A stretch of DNA of 64,000 bases from Myroides odoratus (GTDB taxonomy: Bacteria > Bacteroidota > Bacteroidia > Flavobacteriales > Flavobacteriaceae), in assembly GCF_001549985.1 (NCBI RefSeq), contig NZ_LROZ01000001.1, positions 1 to 64,000 of the forward strand, read 5' to 3'. The position numbers were made by a program, and so were the translations under genes. How positions within the stretch are numbered: position 1 is the stretch's first letter; the number at the start of each line of letters is the position of its first letter. Below are positions 35,847-44,418 of this stretch, piece by piece. The notes beneath the pieces are model-generated. The model searched no databases, was not told the DNA's origin, and saw nothing but the letters and a program-made list of their open reading frames with translations.

Positions 35847-36929
35847 GTGTATTTAAAAAAATTAGATCTTCTCAATTTCAAAAATATTGAAGATAAATCT
35901 TTTGAATTTAACGCTAAAATCAACTGTTTTATTGGATTAAATGGCGTTGGTAAGACCAATATATTAGATGCAATCTATTATATTGCCTATGGACGTAGTT
36001 ATTTTAATCCTATTGCTGTTCAGAATATCAAACATGGGGCTGATTTCTTTGTTATCGACGGTCTGTTTGAAAAAAATGAGCAGCGTGAACACATTTTATG
36101 TAGCTTAAAGAAAGGACAAAAAAAAATACTCAAACGCAACAACAAAAACTACGAGCGTTTTTCAGATCACTTTGGTTTTATTCCGCTCGTTATTATCTCT
36201 CCTTCCGATAGTGATTTAATCATTGAAGGAAGTGAAACTAGACGCAAATTTTTAGATAGTGTTATTTCTCAAATGAACAGCAATTATTTACAATTGCTGA
36301 TTCAACATCAAAAATTGATTACACAACGCAATGCTTTATTAAAGAGTTTTGTCAGCAACAATTACTTTGATCGAGATACACTTGAGATTTACAACGAACA
36401 AATTGAAGCAATTGCTCAACCTATATACGAAACGCGTCGTGATTTTTTGCATGAGTTCATTCCTATTTTTAACCAATACCATCAATTAATTACGGGAAAT
36501 AAGGATGATGTCCATTTACTATATGAGTCGCAATTGGAACATCATAGTATGCGAGAACTTTTTGATCAACATATCCAAAAGGATCGTGCTTTGCAATATA
36601 CGTCCGTAGGGATTCACAAAGATGATCTCGTTTTTTTACTCAAGGGAAGTCCAATTAAAAAATTTGGTTCGCAAGGGCAACAGAAATCTTTTTTAATTGC
36701 CCTCAAACTCGCTCAATTTGATTTTTTAAAGAAACAGCATAACATAGCGCCTATTTTGCTATTTGACGATATCTTTGACAAATTAGATGAACTACGAGTA
36801 CGTCAAATTTTAGAGCTGGTTAACTTGGATACTTTTGGGCAAATGTTTATTACGGATACCCATTTAGATCGAACAGAATCACTCTTAAATTCGATTAATC
36901 AAGATTTCAAAATCTTTACCATAGAATAA
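35847..36929 (+). CDS. recF: RecF DNA repair ATPase
   Basis: 360 residues. Start codon is GTG (35847-35849), giving [15 protein letters not shown]; no upstream ATG fits. Walker A is GLNGVGKTN near residue 31. The C-terminal part has [17 protein letters not shown] (signature), and [15 protein letters not shown] (Walker B with the D-loop). RecF binds gap edges and loads RecA with RecO and RecR. It is divergent from the TPR-ribH pair and is followed 24 bases later by murB, so these may form one transcript. Confidence 0.93.
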   Translation: MYLKKLDLLNFKNIEDKSFEFNAKINCFIGLNGVGKTNILDAIYYIAYGRSYFNPIAVQNIKHGADFFVIDGLFEKNEQREHILCSLKKGQKKILKRNNKNYERFSDHFGFIPLVIISPSDSDLIIEGSETRRKFLDSVISQMNSNYLQLLIQHQKLITQRNALLKSFVSNNYFDRDTLEIYNEQIEAIAQPIYETRRDFLHEFIPIFNQYHQLITGNKDDVHLLYESQLEHHSMRELFDQHIQKDRALQYTSVGIHKDDLVFLLKGSPIKKFGSQGQQKSFLIALKLAQFDFLKKQHNIAPILLFDDIFDKLDELRVRQILELVNLDTFGQMFITDTHLDRTESLLNSINQDFKIFTIE

Positions 36930-36953
36930 CAAACTGCTTTCAATTCATACGCT

Positions 36954-37964
36954 ATGATTCAAGAAAATATTTCTTTAAAACCATACAATACCTTTGGCAT
37001 TGATGTTCAAGCAAAGCGCTTTACACAAGTCAATTCGATTACAGAACTTCAACACCTGATTCAATCCTTTCCACAAGAACCTTACTTTGTGTTAAGTGGA
37101 GGAAGTAATATGTTATTAACGCATGATGTTGAACAATTGGTCATCAAGTTAAATATCAAGGGGATTGAAGTTATAAAAGAAGAGGAAGATTTTGTTTGGG
37201 TAGAAGCTCAGGCGAGTGAAGTATGGCATGATTTTGTGCAATGGACACTTGCAAAAGATTATGGAGGATTAGAAAATTTATCGTTAATTCCTGGACATGT
37301 AGGTACAACACCTGTTCAAAACATTGGCGCTTATGGCGTTGAGATTAAAGATACGATGGTAAGCTGCAAAGCTTTACACATTGAGACATTGGAAATTGTA
37401 GAATTTACCAATGCCGCTTGTCAGTTTGACTATAGAGAAAGTATCTTCAAAAAAGCAGCGAAAGATCAATATATTATCCTTTCTGTGGTTTATCGATTAA
37501 CCAAGAAAAATCACGTTTTACATACCAATTATGGTGCAATTAAGGGAGAATTAGAGCAAATGGGCATCACTGCTCCAACCATTCAAGACATTAGTCAAGC
37601 GGTCATTGCTATTCGCAGTAGTAAATTACCTAATCCAGCAGAATTAGGCAATAGTGGTAGTTTTTTCAAAAATCCAATTGTATCCAAAGCATTATTTGAT
37701 ATCCTATTGAAAAAATATCCAACAATGCCTTCGTATGCGATTGATGAGGATCATGTTAAGATTCCTGCAGGTTGGTTAATTGAAACGAGTGGATACAAGG
37801 GCTATCGAATTGGCGATGCTGGTGTACACAGTAAACAAGCCTTAGTTTTAGTTAACTACGGTCATGCACAAGGCATCGAGTTAAAAAAATTATCCGAAAC
37901 AATTCAGCATGAGGTTTTTAAGATTTTTAATATTCACTTAGAAGCTGAAGTGAATATCTTTTAG
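36954..37964 (+). CDS. murB: UDP-N-acetylmuramate dehydrogenase
   Basis: 336 residues. It reduces UDP-GlcNAc-enolpyruvate to UDP-MurNAc with NADPH and FAD, for peptidoglycan synthesis. FAD-binding segments: VLSGGSNMLLTHD near 46 and LENLSLIPGHVGTTPVQNIGAYGVEI near 105. The C-terminal substrate domain has GNSGSFFKNPIV near 229 (with the catalytic Ser) and KIPAGWLIETSGYKG near 270; the catalytic Glu lies near the end (HLEAEVNIF). It is the type I form. It is 24 bases after recF, and the next promoter begins only six bases after its stop. Confidence 0.96.
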   Translation: MIQENISLKPYNTFGIDVQAKRFTQVNSITELQHLIQSFPQEPYFVLSGGSNMLLTHDVEQLVIKLNIKGIEVIKEEEDFVWVEAQASEVWHDFVQWTLAKDYGGLENLSLIPGHVGTTPVQNIGAYGVEIKDTMVSCKALHIETLEIVEFTNAACQFDYRESIFKKAAKDQYIILSVVYRLTKKNHVLHTNYGAIKGELEQMGITAPTIQDISQAVIAIRSSKLPNPAELGNSGSFFKNPIVSKALFDILLKKYPTMPSYAIDEDHVKIPAGWLIETSGYKGYRIGDAGVHSKQALVLVNYGHAQGIELKKLSETIQHEVFKIFNIHLEAEVNIF

Positions 37965-37969
37965 ATGTA

Positions 37970-38000
37970 TTGCACAAAAAAGCGATTATTGATACCTTTG
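37970..38000 (+). promoter_or_regulatory. full promoter TTG-N20-TAnnTTTG of the glycosyltransferase gene
   Basis: -33 TTG at 37970-37972, 20-base gap, -7 TACCTTTG at 37993-38000, 28 bases before the ATG at 38028. The same 20-base spacing occurs in the promoter at 26193. Confidence 0.8.
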
Positions 38001-38027
38001 CCTCTTGCTTAATATAGTTCACACACC

Positions 38028-39134
38028 ATGCTAACCATCTTATTTTACATACTGATTGGTATTCTATTATTTCATGCGCTTTATTATGTTGTTTTATACA
38101 GCAATATTGCCTTTAATAGCTCCTTAAAGAGCAAATCCAACGAACAGCAACTAGCTGTTTCGGTCGTGGTGTATATCAAAGATAATGAAGCAGAACTACC
38201 TCAGTTTCTTGAGGCAATGCTTTTACAGGACTATTCTTCCTATGAACTGATCCTCATAAACAATGCTTCCGAAGATGAGAGTTTACCTCTTTTAGAACAA
38301 TTTGTTGCACAACATCGTTTTGCTAAATTGGTCAATGTAGAGAATAATGAAGCCTTTTGGGGAAATAAGAAATACGCTTTAACCTTGGGAATTAAGACAA
38401 CGTCCTATGACTATCTCTTATTCACAGAACCGAAAGCACTTCCTGATTCACCGCATTGGATTGCTAGTATGACGGCTCTTTTTACAACCAAAAAACAAGT
38501 TGTTATTGCACATACCTCACTGGCAAAAAAGAAAAAAAGCCTCAGCAATAAATACGAAAGATTTCAACTGTTTCTCCATACACTCCACAACTTCATTTGG
38601 ACAGAATTGGGTAAACCGTTATATGGCAATAGCTTAAATCAAGCCTACAAAAAAACGCTATTCTACCAAGTGAATGGCTTCATCAAAGAGATGAAAATCA
38701 GTCAAGGGGAAGAACAAGAGTTTATTAGACAGATTGGAACAAAATCAAATACTGCCATCACCCTTGCTCCTGAAAGTATGAATACGTTGCACCAACAGAC
38801 TTCGTGGAAATCGGCTTTTCAACTCCAGCGAAAAAACGATTTACTTTTTAAGCGAATTGGACTTTTCAATCAGTTAAAATTGAGATTCTACCATTTCAGT
38901 GTACTCGTATTTTATATCCTGCTTGCACTTCTCCTTATCAATTTACATCAGTGGGAAATTGTATTGGGGGTATTTGTTTTCCGATATTTTATCACTATCT
39001 TCTACTTTGCAAAACTTTTGAAGAATTTCAATGAAAAAGACTTGGTGTGGTTCATTCCATTTTTTGAATTTACTCACATACTATCGGGTCATTATTTTGC
39101 GTTTAAACACTTTATCACACGTAAGAAAATTTGA
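38028..39134 (+). CDS. family 2 glycosyltransferase, membrane-anchored
   Basis: 368 residues. One N-terminal helix (about 1-27) leads to a GT-A domain: SVVVYIKDNEAELPQFLEAM near 44, then DYSSYELILINNASEDESL near 72 (the nucleotide-binding Asp region), and the acceptor region with NLNQAYKKTLFYQVNGF near 205. The usual DxD is not obvious, being replaced by TEPKAL near 131. Two more helices follow (about 285-320). It probably adds a sugar to a lipid or surface polymer. It overlaps the sigma-factor gene by four bases (TTGA). Confidence 0.85.
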   Translation: MLTILFYILIGILLFHALYYVVLYSNIAFNSSLKSKSNEQQLAVSVVVYIKDNEAELPQFLEAMLLQDYSSYELILINNASEDESLPLLEQFVAQHRFAKLVNVENNEAFWGNKKYALTLGIKTTSYDYLLFTEPKALPDSPHWIASMTALFTTKKQVVIAHTSLAKKKKSLSNKYERFQLFLHTLHNFIWTELGKPLYGNSLNQAYKKTLFYQVNGFIKEMKISQGEEQEFIRQIGTKSNTAITLAPESMNTLHQQTSWKSAFQLQRKNDLLFKRIGLFNQLKLRFYHFSVLVFYILLALLLINLHQWEIVLGVFVFRYFITIFYFAKLLKNFNEKDLVWFIPFFEFTHILSGHYFAFKHFITRKKI

Positions 39135-39706
39135 AAACAAGCTCAACAAGTCACACGATAGAAGCTGCTAAAAAAGGAGATCAAACTGCTTTTACTTCGC
39201 TATTAAATCAATATTGGTCGGAAGTCTATCATTTCATTCTCAAACAAACGGGAAATGAAACGGACGCCGAAGATATCACCATTGAAACTTTCTCGAAAGC
39301 CTTTAGTAGTATTGAGTCTTATGACAACAAATTTGCTTTTAATACTTGGTTACTAACTATTGCAAAAAATACGCATATCGACTTAATTCGCAAAAGACGA
39401 AACCTGCACTTCGTGGATATTACGGATGAAGAACAAACATACAATAATATTATTGACGACTCTGAAACCATAGAAGACGAGCTAATCCGTGAACAGAATT
39501 TACAAATCTTCAAAAACTACATCCGTCTTTTAAAACCTCATTACCAAGAAGTAATTGAATTGAGGTTTTTCCAAGAACTTTCCTATAATGAAATCGCCAG
39601 TATTCTCAATGAACCGCTGAATAATGTGAAAATCAAAATTATGCGTGCGAAAAAGTTATTGGCAGAAATTATCCTGAAACAAATCGATCAGAATTTTTCG
39701 ATTTAG
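39131..39706 (+). CDS. RNA polymerase sigma factor, ECF/sigma-70 family
   Basis: 191 residues, with a TTG start (39131) overlapping the stop of the glycosyltransferase gene as TTGA, a translational-coupling arrangement. Region 2 includes QTAFTSLLNQYWSEVYHFI and DAEDITIETFSKAFSSIESY, then FAFNTWLLTIAKNTHIDLIRKRR. Region 4 (HYQEVIELRFFQELSYNEIASIL then NVKIKIMRAKKLL) completes the two-domain ECF layout. No anti-sigma factor gene follows, as is common for some ECF groups in Bacteroidota. Target genes are not identifiable from the window. Confidence 0.92.
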   Translation: MKTSSTSHTIEAAKKGDQTAFTSLLNQYWSEVYHFILKQTGNETDAEDITIETFSKAFSSIESYDNKFAFNTWLLTIAKNTHIDLIRKRRNLHFVDITDEEQTYNNIIDDSETIEDELIREQNLQIFKNYIRLLKPHYQEVIELRFFQELSYNEIASILNEPLNNVKIKIMRAKKLLAEIILKQIDQNFSI

Positions 39707-39791
39707 TTGTACCGTTGTTTTTTTGCTTCTTTGCTTTTTTGAGCACTACTCTTTTTTGCTATCCTATCTCTTGAAATTCCTTTTACCTACC

Positions 39792-39990
39792 CCATACACT
39801 CTGTATGTCATACTGACAAAGGAAACATCGCATCTGTTACCCAACGCTTGTTAGGAGAAAATCTATATAATAGAACGTTTTTTCTTTTGTGAAGGCGCTT
39901 TTTTGTTTTTTTGCTATCCTGTCTATCCACACCTTACCCTACACCCAGTATATCATACTGACGAAGGAAATATCACATCTGTATAATAGA
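39792..39990. repeat. pair of diverged interspersed repeats (gtcatactgac-aaggaa)
   Basis: Two copies, near 39800-39895 and 39945-40015. Each reads cagt/ctgt, then atatcatactgacgaagg (copy 2), atcacatctgt and taatagaa (with changes in copy 1, which has an extra inserted stretch). The phrase tcatactgacgaaggaa resembles a short intergenic repeat I recall from other Bacteroidota genomes, but I cannot check this. The rest of the 537-base spacer (39707-40243) is AT-rich, and its last 70 bases form the nirK control region. Confidence 0.65.
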
Positions 39991-40177
39991 ATGTGCTTTC
40001 TTTTTTGAAATCGCTTTTTGCTTTTTCGAAAGATTCTCTTTTTGAAATAGCCCTCTCTTTTACGAAGGTGATAACCTTCAATGGTAGACCAATAAAGAAT
40101 CACACTTTCGATTCATTGTCTATTCAAAAAAAAAAGCAAACACACACAAAACAAAAAATCCCGCTCTCAAAAAAACC

Positions 40178-40189
40178 TGATAAATATCA
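40178..40189 (+). promoter_or_regulatory. Crp/Fnr-type activator site upstream of nirK
   Basis: TGATAAATATCA, a perfect inverted repeat TGAT-N4-ATCA, lacking only the outer T/A of the Fnr consensus TTGAT-N4-ATCAA on one side (the downstream base is A). It is centred at 40183.5, 41.5 bases before the start predicted from the -7 box at 40213-40220, the standard class II activator position. The same core occurs before the cco genes. Confidence 0.75.
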
Positions 40190-40195
40190 ATATAA

Positions 40196-40211
40196 AAGAC
40201 AAAAATGTCTT
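40196..40211 (+). promoter_or_regulatory. palindromic operator AAGACA-N4-TGTCTT, likely for the NsrR-like Rrf2 regulator
   Basis: AAGACAAAAATGTCTT sits between the activator site and the -7 box, overlapping the -33 region. The same 16 bases form the centre of a longer palindrome (48921-48950) in front of the rrf2 gene. Binding here by a repressor would block RNA polymerase. That the Rrf2 protein is the ligand-binding repressor is inference from the shared site. Confidence 0.7.
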
Positions 40212-40212
40212 C

Positions 40213-40220
40213 TATATTTG
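40213..40220 (+). promoter_or_regulatory. -7 promoter element of the nirK operon
   Basis: TATATTTG, exact match to TAnnTTTG. No -33 TTG at the usual distance, consistent with activator dependence. Predicted start near 40225. Confidence 0.7.
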
Positions 40221-40246
40221 ATAGACTAAAATGAACTAACACAGTG

Positions 40247-41719
40247 ATGATTATGGATACAAAATCACGAAATTTAAAAGGAGGGCTTGGGGCAATTGTT
40301 TTGGCTTTAGGTCTACTAAGTTTGGGTGGATGCTCTCAAAAGGAAACTAAGAACTTGGTCAAGGATGCTGATTGGGCAGAACGCGTAATTGCGCATGGAG
40401 AACGAGAGGCAGAATTAACCGCGCCTCCATTTGTACCTAAACCAGTAGGAAAAAGAGCAGCAACTAAACTAAATGTCAATTTAGAAATTCTTGAACAAGA
40501 AGGTGAAATGGTAGATGGTGTAAAATACATGTATTGGACTTTTGGCGGTACAGTACCTGGTAGTTTTATTCGTACACGCGTAGGGGATGAAGTTGAGTTT
40601 ACCCTTAAAAATCACCCTGACAATAAACTACCTCACAATATTGATTTACATGCAGTAACAGGTCCAGGTGGTGGGGCAGCTTCTTCTTTGGTAGCTCCAG
40701 GACACGAAGTAACATTTTCGTTCAAAACGCTTCATCCAGGTCTTTATGTTTACCACTGCGCAACGGCTCCTGTAGGTATGCATATTGCCAATGGAATGTA
40801 TGGACTTATCCTCGTAGAGCCTGAAGGTGGACTTGCTCCTGTTGATCGAGAATACTATATTATGCAAGGAGATTTTTACACTAAAGGAAATTACGGAGAA
40901 AAAGGACTACAACCTTTTGATATGAATAAAGCCATCAAAGAACAACCTGATTATGTTGTATTTAATGGACATGTTAATGGCTTGGTTAATGACAATGCCA
41001 TCACTGCTAAAGTAGGTGAAACCGTACGCTTATTTGTTGGAAATGGAGGTCCTAACCTAGTTAGCTCTTTTCACGTCATTGGAGAAATTTTTGATCGCGT
41101 ACAGGTAGAAGGAGGTGATTTAATCAATGAAAATGTACAAACTACCTTGATTCCAGCAGGTGGTGCTGCCATTGTAGAATTTAAAGTGAATACTCCAGGT
41201 ACTTTTGTCTTAGTTGATCATTCCATCTTTAGAGCCTTTAACAAAGGAGCATTGGGAATGCTAAAAGTTGAAGGAGAAGAAAATGAAAAGGTTTTTGCTG
41301 GTAAGATTAAAGAAGGTATTTATTTACCTGAAGGAGGAACCATCCAAACCATGCCGACCGATACGAATAAAAAAGCGCCCATTGAAAATAAAACACTGGC
41401 TCAGCAAATGGCAGATGGAAAAAACGTATTCACCAGAACGTGTTTTGCTTGTCACCAATCAGAGGGCCAAGGAATTGAAGGGATCTTCCCTCCTCTTGCT
41501 AAATCTGATTATTTAAATGCGGAGGTCAACCGAGCGATAAAAACAGTGATTAATGGTTTAGAAGGAGAGATTACGGTAAATAAAATTAAATACAACTCCA
41601 TCATGACTAGTCAAAATCTAAGTGATCAAGAAATTGCGGATGTATTGACTTATGTATACAATAGTTGGGGAAATAATAAAACTGTTGTAACCCCTCAAAT
41701 GGTTCAAAAAAATAGATAA
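40247..41719 (+). CDS. nirK: copper-containing nitrite reductase with C-terminal cytochrome c domain, lipoprotein
   Basis: About 490 residues, from ATG at 40247; a GTG at 40244 and ATG at 40253 are alternatives. It reduces nitrite to NO in the periplasm. A lipoprotein signal (LLSLGGC) precedes two cupredoxin domains. Numbering from 40244, type 1 copper ligands are His131 (LPHN), Cys172 (YHC), His180 and Met185. Type 2 ligands are His136, His171 and His326 (VDHSIFRAF), with the catalytic Asp134 and His277. A fused cytochrome c domain follows with CFACH (400-404), a probable built-in electron donor. First of three genes; activator and repressor sites lie just upstream. Confidence 0.95.
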   Translation: MIMDTKSRNLKGGLGAIVLALGLLSLGGCSQKETKNLVKDADWAERVIAHGEREAELTAPPFVPKPVGKRAATKLNVNLEILEQEGEMVDGVKYMYWTFGGTVPGSFIRTRVGDEVEFTLKNHPDNKLPHNIDLHAVTGPGGGAASSLVAPGHEVTFSFKTLHPGLYVYHCATAPVGMHIANGMYGLILVEPEGGLAPVDREYYIMQGDFYTKGNYGEKGLQPFDMNKAIKEQPDYVVFNGHVNGLVNDNAITAKVGETVRLFVGNGGPNLVSSFHVIGEIFDRVQVEGGDLINENVQTTLIPAGGAAIVEFKVNTPGTFVLVDHSIFRAFNKGALGMLKVEGEENEKVFAGKIKEGIYLPEGGTIQTMPTDTNKKAPIENKTLAQQMADGKNVFTRTCFACHQSEGQGIEGIFPPLAKSDYLNAEVNRAIKTVINGLEGEITVNKIKYNSIMTSQNLSDQEIADVLTYVYNSWGNNKTVVTPQMVQKNR

Positions 41720-41720
41720 T

Positions 41721-42500
41721 ATGATGATTACTCATCCCCTTCACTTTTTACTTTGTTTGTTGAGCATTTTGTCCATACAGCTGGCAGATGCTCAGCAAGC
41801 AATACCCATGCAAACCATTCGCGCTGGTGTATTTATTCCACTCTATGGCAGTACGGAAGAGGGTAATGTACGGGTAGGTTCCTTTCAATTGGATCGATTT
41901 GCAGTGACTAATGCACAGTATTTGGATTTCTTAAAGTTAAATCCTTCCTATCAACGCTCACAAATCAAAGCTCTATTTGCTTCAAAGAGTTATTTATCGC
42001 ATTGGAAGAGCGATTTGGATTTTGGGGATTTAAATCCGCAAGCCCCCGTAACGAATATCTCGTGGTTTGCAGCTAAGAAATACTGTGAATGCCTAGGAAA
42101 ACGGCTTCCAACTTTAGACGAGTGGGAGTATGTAGCCATGTCGGATGCACAGCAACTGGATGCAAGAGAAAAAGAAGCCTACAACCAATATATCTTGGCG
42201 TGGTATGAAACACCTAAAACCTACCTCAACCCCGTTGGAAGTACACAAAAAAACTACTGGGGCGTTTACGATATGCACGGTTTAATTTGGGAATGGGTAT
42301 TTGATTACAACTCTATTTTTTTATCTGGAGAAAGTCGAAAAGACAAAGGCAATGACGAGAATCTATTTTGTGGTAGTGCCTCTATCAACGCTTCCGATTT
42401 AATGGATTATGCCGCCTTTATGCGCTATGGTTTTAGAGGGAGCTTACGAGCTAATTTTACAACTAAAAACTTAGGTTTTAGATGCGCGAAAGACCTTTAA
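41721..42500 (+). CDS. nirV: NirV-like protein, formylglycine-generating-enzyme (SUMF1) fold
   Basis: 259 residues. A signal peptide (about 1-24, ending ADAQQ) is followed by an FGE-sulphatase fold: GSFQLDRFAVTNAQYLDFLK near 50, NISWFAAKKYCECLGKRLPTLDEWEY near 110, MHGLIWEWVFDY near 185 and the ending NLGFRCAKDL. NirV proteins of this fold lie next to nirK in several denitrifiers and are thought to help in nitrite-reductase function, but their role is not settled. The paired cysteines of true FGE are not seen at the expected place, so formylglycine activity is unlikely. It starts one base after the nirK stop. Confidence 0.8.
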   Translation: MMITHPLHFLLCLLSILSIQLADAQQAIPMQTIRAGVFIPLYGSTEEGNVRVGSFQLDRFAVTNAQYLDFLKLNPSYQRSQIKALFASKSYLSHWKSDLDFGDLNPQAPVTNISWFAAKKYCECLGKRLPTLDEWEYVAMSDAQQLDAREKEAYNQYILAWYETPKTYLNPVGSTQKNYWGVYDMHGLIWEWVFDYNSIFLSGESRKDKGNDENLFCGSASINASDLMDYAAFMRYGFRGSLRANFTTKNLGFRCAKDL

Positions 42501-42511
42501 AAAATGTACTT

Positions 42512-43132
42512 ATGAAAAAAATTTCCTTCCTATTACTCGCTTGTATCGCGTTATTGTTTTACAACTGTAACAAAGCCAGCACAGTGGAACAAGATTCCAT
42601 TAGAACAACCAACACCTCAACAGAAAAAATATCTGATTTATCCATCTATAATCTTCCCTCTACCTGGACAACCCAAGAAGGAAGGACAATGGAACTCAAA
42701 GAACTTCAAGGAAATGTCTTGGTCATGGTGATGATTTACACCTCGTGCAAAGCTGCTTGTCCTAGATTGGTGGCAGATATGCGTCATATTGAGGAAAAAG
42801 TAACGGGTAAAAACAAAGAGAAAGTAAAATATGTTTTGGTGAGTATTGACCCCGAAGTGGATACGCCAGAACGATTAAAAGCATTTGCCAAGGAGAATAA
42901 AATGGATGGTAATCAATGGATTTTCCTCCGTTCTTCAGCAGATAATACACGAGAATTTGCCGCTACTCTAGCTGTTAATTACAAGAAAATATCACCTATT
43001 GATTTTTCTCACTCTAATATTATTAGTGTATTTAACACAAAAGGCGAACTAGATTATCAACAGGAAGGTCTTGGTATTGATTATGAACCGACAATTAAAG
43101 AAATTGAAAAGCAAATTGCTTTAATTCCATAA
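42512..43132 (+). CDS. SCO1/SenC copper-chaperone lipoprotein
   Basis: 206 residues from the ATG at 42512 (MKKISFLLLACI); the frame extends upstream into the nirV gene. The N-terminal lipoprotein signal ends with NC near residue 19. The thioredoxin-like SCO domain shows the copper-binding CKAAC near 78 (CxxxC), and the His of DFSHSN near 165. SCO proteins deliver copper to cytochrome oxidase CuA, and in this setting probably to NirK copper sites; that is inference from context. Last gene of nirK-nirV-sco, followed by a terminator. Confidence 0.88.
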   Translation: MKKISFLLLACIALLFYNCNKASTVEQDSIRTTNTSTEKISDLSIYNLPSTWTTQEGRTMELKELQGNVLVMVMIYTSCKAACPRLVADMRHIEEKVTGKNKEKVKYVLVSIDPEVDTPERLKAFAKENKMDGNQWIFLRSSADNTREFAATLAVNYKKISPIDFSHSNIISVFNTKGELDYQQEGLGIDYEPTIKEIEKQIALIP

Positions 43133-43156
43133 GAAGTTAATTATTAAGTTGAAAAT

Positions 43157-43202
43157 ATACTGCTCTACACTGCTATCTATACAGCAAGAGCAGTATTTCT
43201 AT
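43157..43202. terminator. terminator of the nirK operon
   Basis: Stem ATACTGCTCT (43157-43166) with AGAGCAGTAT (43187-43196) and an inner TGCT/AGCA pair, followed by a T-rich stretch; located between convergent genes. Confidence 0.8.
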
Positions 43203-43204
43203 TT

Positions 43205-44341
43205 TTATTTGTTTTTCCTATAGACTAACAAGATAAAAAACAGACTTATTCCTGCAAATCCAAGCATGACTAAGGGCAAATCATGCAGTTCATAGTTTGC
43301 TATAACCTTTCCGCCTACAAAAGTTCCTAGCGCAATACCTAAATTTCCCAAAGAGGTAGAGAGACTACTACCTAATTCGAAAGGGATAGAAGTTGTCCGT
43401 TGTAAAAAAGCGGTAACCTGTAGAAAAACAGGCGTATAAAACAAACTCCAAATAACGATTAAACCAGTTACAACAAATAAATTACTCCCTGACACATAAA
43501 GCAAGATTGCTATACAAGCAGCACCTAGTACATAAAACGCATTACTAAATACAACTCCTCTAGTCAGTATTTTACCCCCAATATACATCGCTACTACCCC
43601 CACTACACCGAAAAGTAAAATCATACTACTTACCTCAAATCCGGACAATCCTTTTTCTTTGTTGAGGTAATCCGCAAAATAACTATATACGCTAAACCAC
43701 ATCGCAATAACAAATAAATTTACGAGCGCACTACGCAGAAAGGAAGCTTGTTTCAAAACGCGTAATGTTCCGACAGTACTCTTCTTTTCCTCTCCTGCAA
43801 CAGCAGGCAAGACAAGATAGATAGCGACAAAGGCAAGGATACTAATGATCGTTTGAATCATAAAAATGGCTTGTAAGCCAACTACATTGGTCCAATAGGT
43901 AGCTAATGGTATTGTAGTAAATGAGGCAATTGTTATACCACTAAAAACGATACTCATTCTATTACTAGTTTCTTCTTTTGGGCTAGTATTTACTGCTACA
44001 GCTAATGCATTGGCTATATATACTGGTTGAAGTAACGCTGGAATCATCCGCAAGAGCATTAAAATTCCAAAAGAAGGCAAAAAAATAGAAAAGAAACTAG
44101 TACTAGCGAATAGCCCAATAGCGAATAACATCATTTTCTTTTTATCTATACGAGCGGTAAGAATAGTCATCAAAGGCCCAAACAAGGCAATAACTAATGC
44201 GAAACCACTCAATAACCAACTGGCTTGATCAATCGAAATTTGATAATAGGTTGCAATCTGCGGCAATACTCCAATTACACCAAATTCAGTTGTAATAATA
44301 CTCCATAAACCCAGAGCTCCTACGTAAGCATATTTTTTCAT
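43205..44341 (-). CDS. MFS transporter, sugar-efflux/AraJ-like
   Basis: 378 residues from the ATG at 44341 (MKKYAYVGALGLWSI); the open frame reaches 44470 but runs through the -7 box at 44411-44418. Twelve helices. The opening WSIITTEFGVIGVLPQIATYY and the segment GFALVIALFGPLMTILTARIDKK (motif A form with Asp-Lys-Lys) match the AraJ/YdhP group of drug-and-sugar exporters. It is divergent from an HxlR regulator, its likely controller. It is not obviously part of nitrogen-oxide metabolism despite lying between the nir and nor operons. Confidence 0.86.
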   Translation of the reverse strand: MKKYAYVGALGLWSIITTEFGVIGVLPQIATYYQISIDQASWLLSGFALVIALFGPLMTILTARIDKKKMMLFAIGLFASTSFFSIFLPSFGILMLLRMIPALLQPVYIANALAVAVNTSPKEETSNRMSIVFSGITIASFTTIPLATYWTNVVGLQAIFMIQTIISILAFVAIYLVLPAVAGEEKKSTVGTLRVLKQASFLRSALVNLFVIAMWFSVYSYFADYLNKEKGLSGFEVSSMILLFGVVGVVAMYIGGKILTRGVVFSNAFYVLGAACIAILLYVSGSNLFVVTGLIVIWSLFYTPVFLQVTAFLQRTTSIPFELGSSLSTSLGNLGIALGTFVGGKVIANYELHDLPLVMLGFAGISLFFILLVYRKNK

Positions 44342-44410
44342 AAAAATAATCGTTATACTTTTGTACTGACAAGGCCATTCACATATTAGTTGCCTTGTAT
44401 TGATTTTGGA

Positions 44411-44418
44411 CAAAAGTA
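44411..44418 (-). promoter_or_regulatory. -7 promoter element of the 43205 MFS gene
   Basis: On the minus strand TACTTTTG, matching TAnnTTTG, about 70 bases before the ATG at 44341; it is part of the divergent control region with the HxlR gene. Confidence 0.5.
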
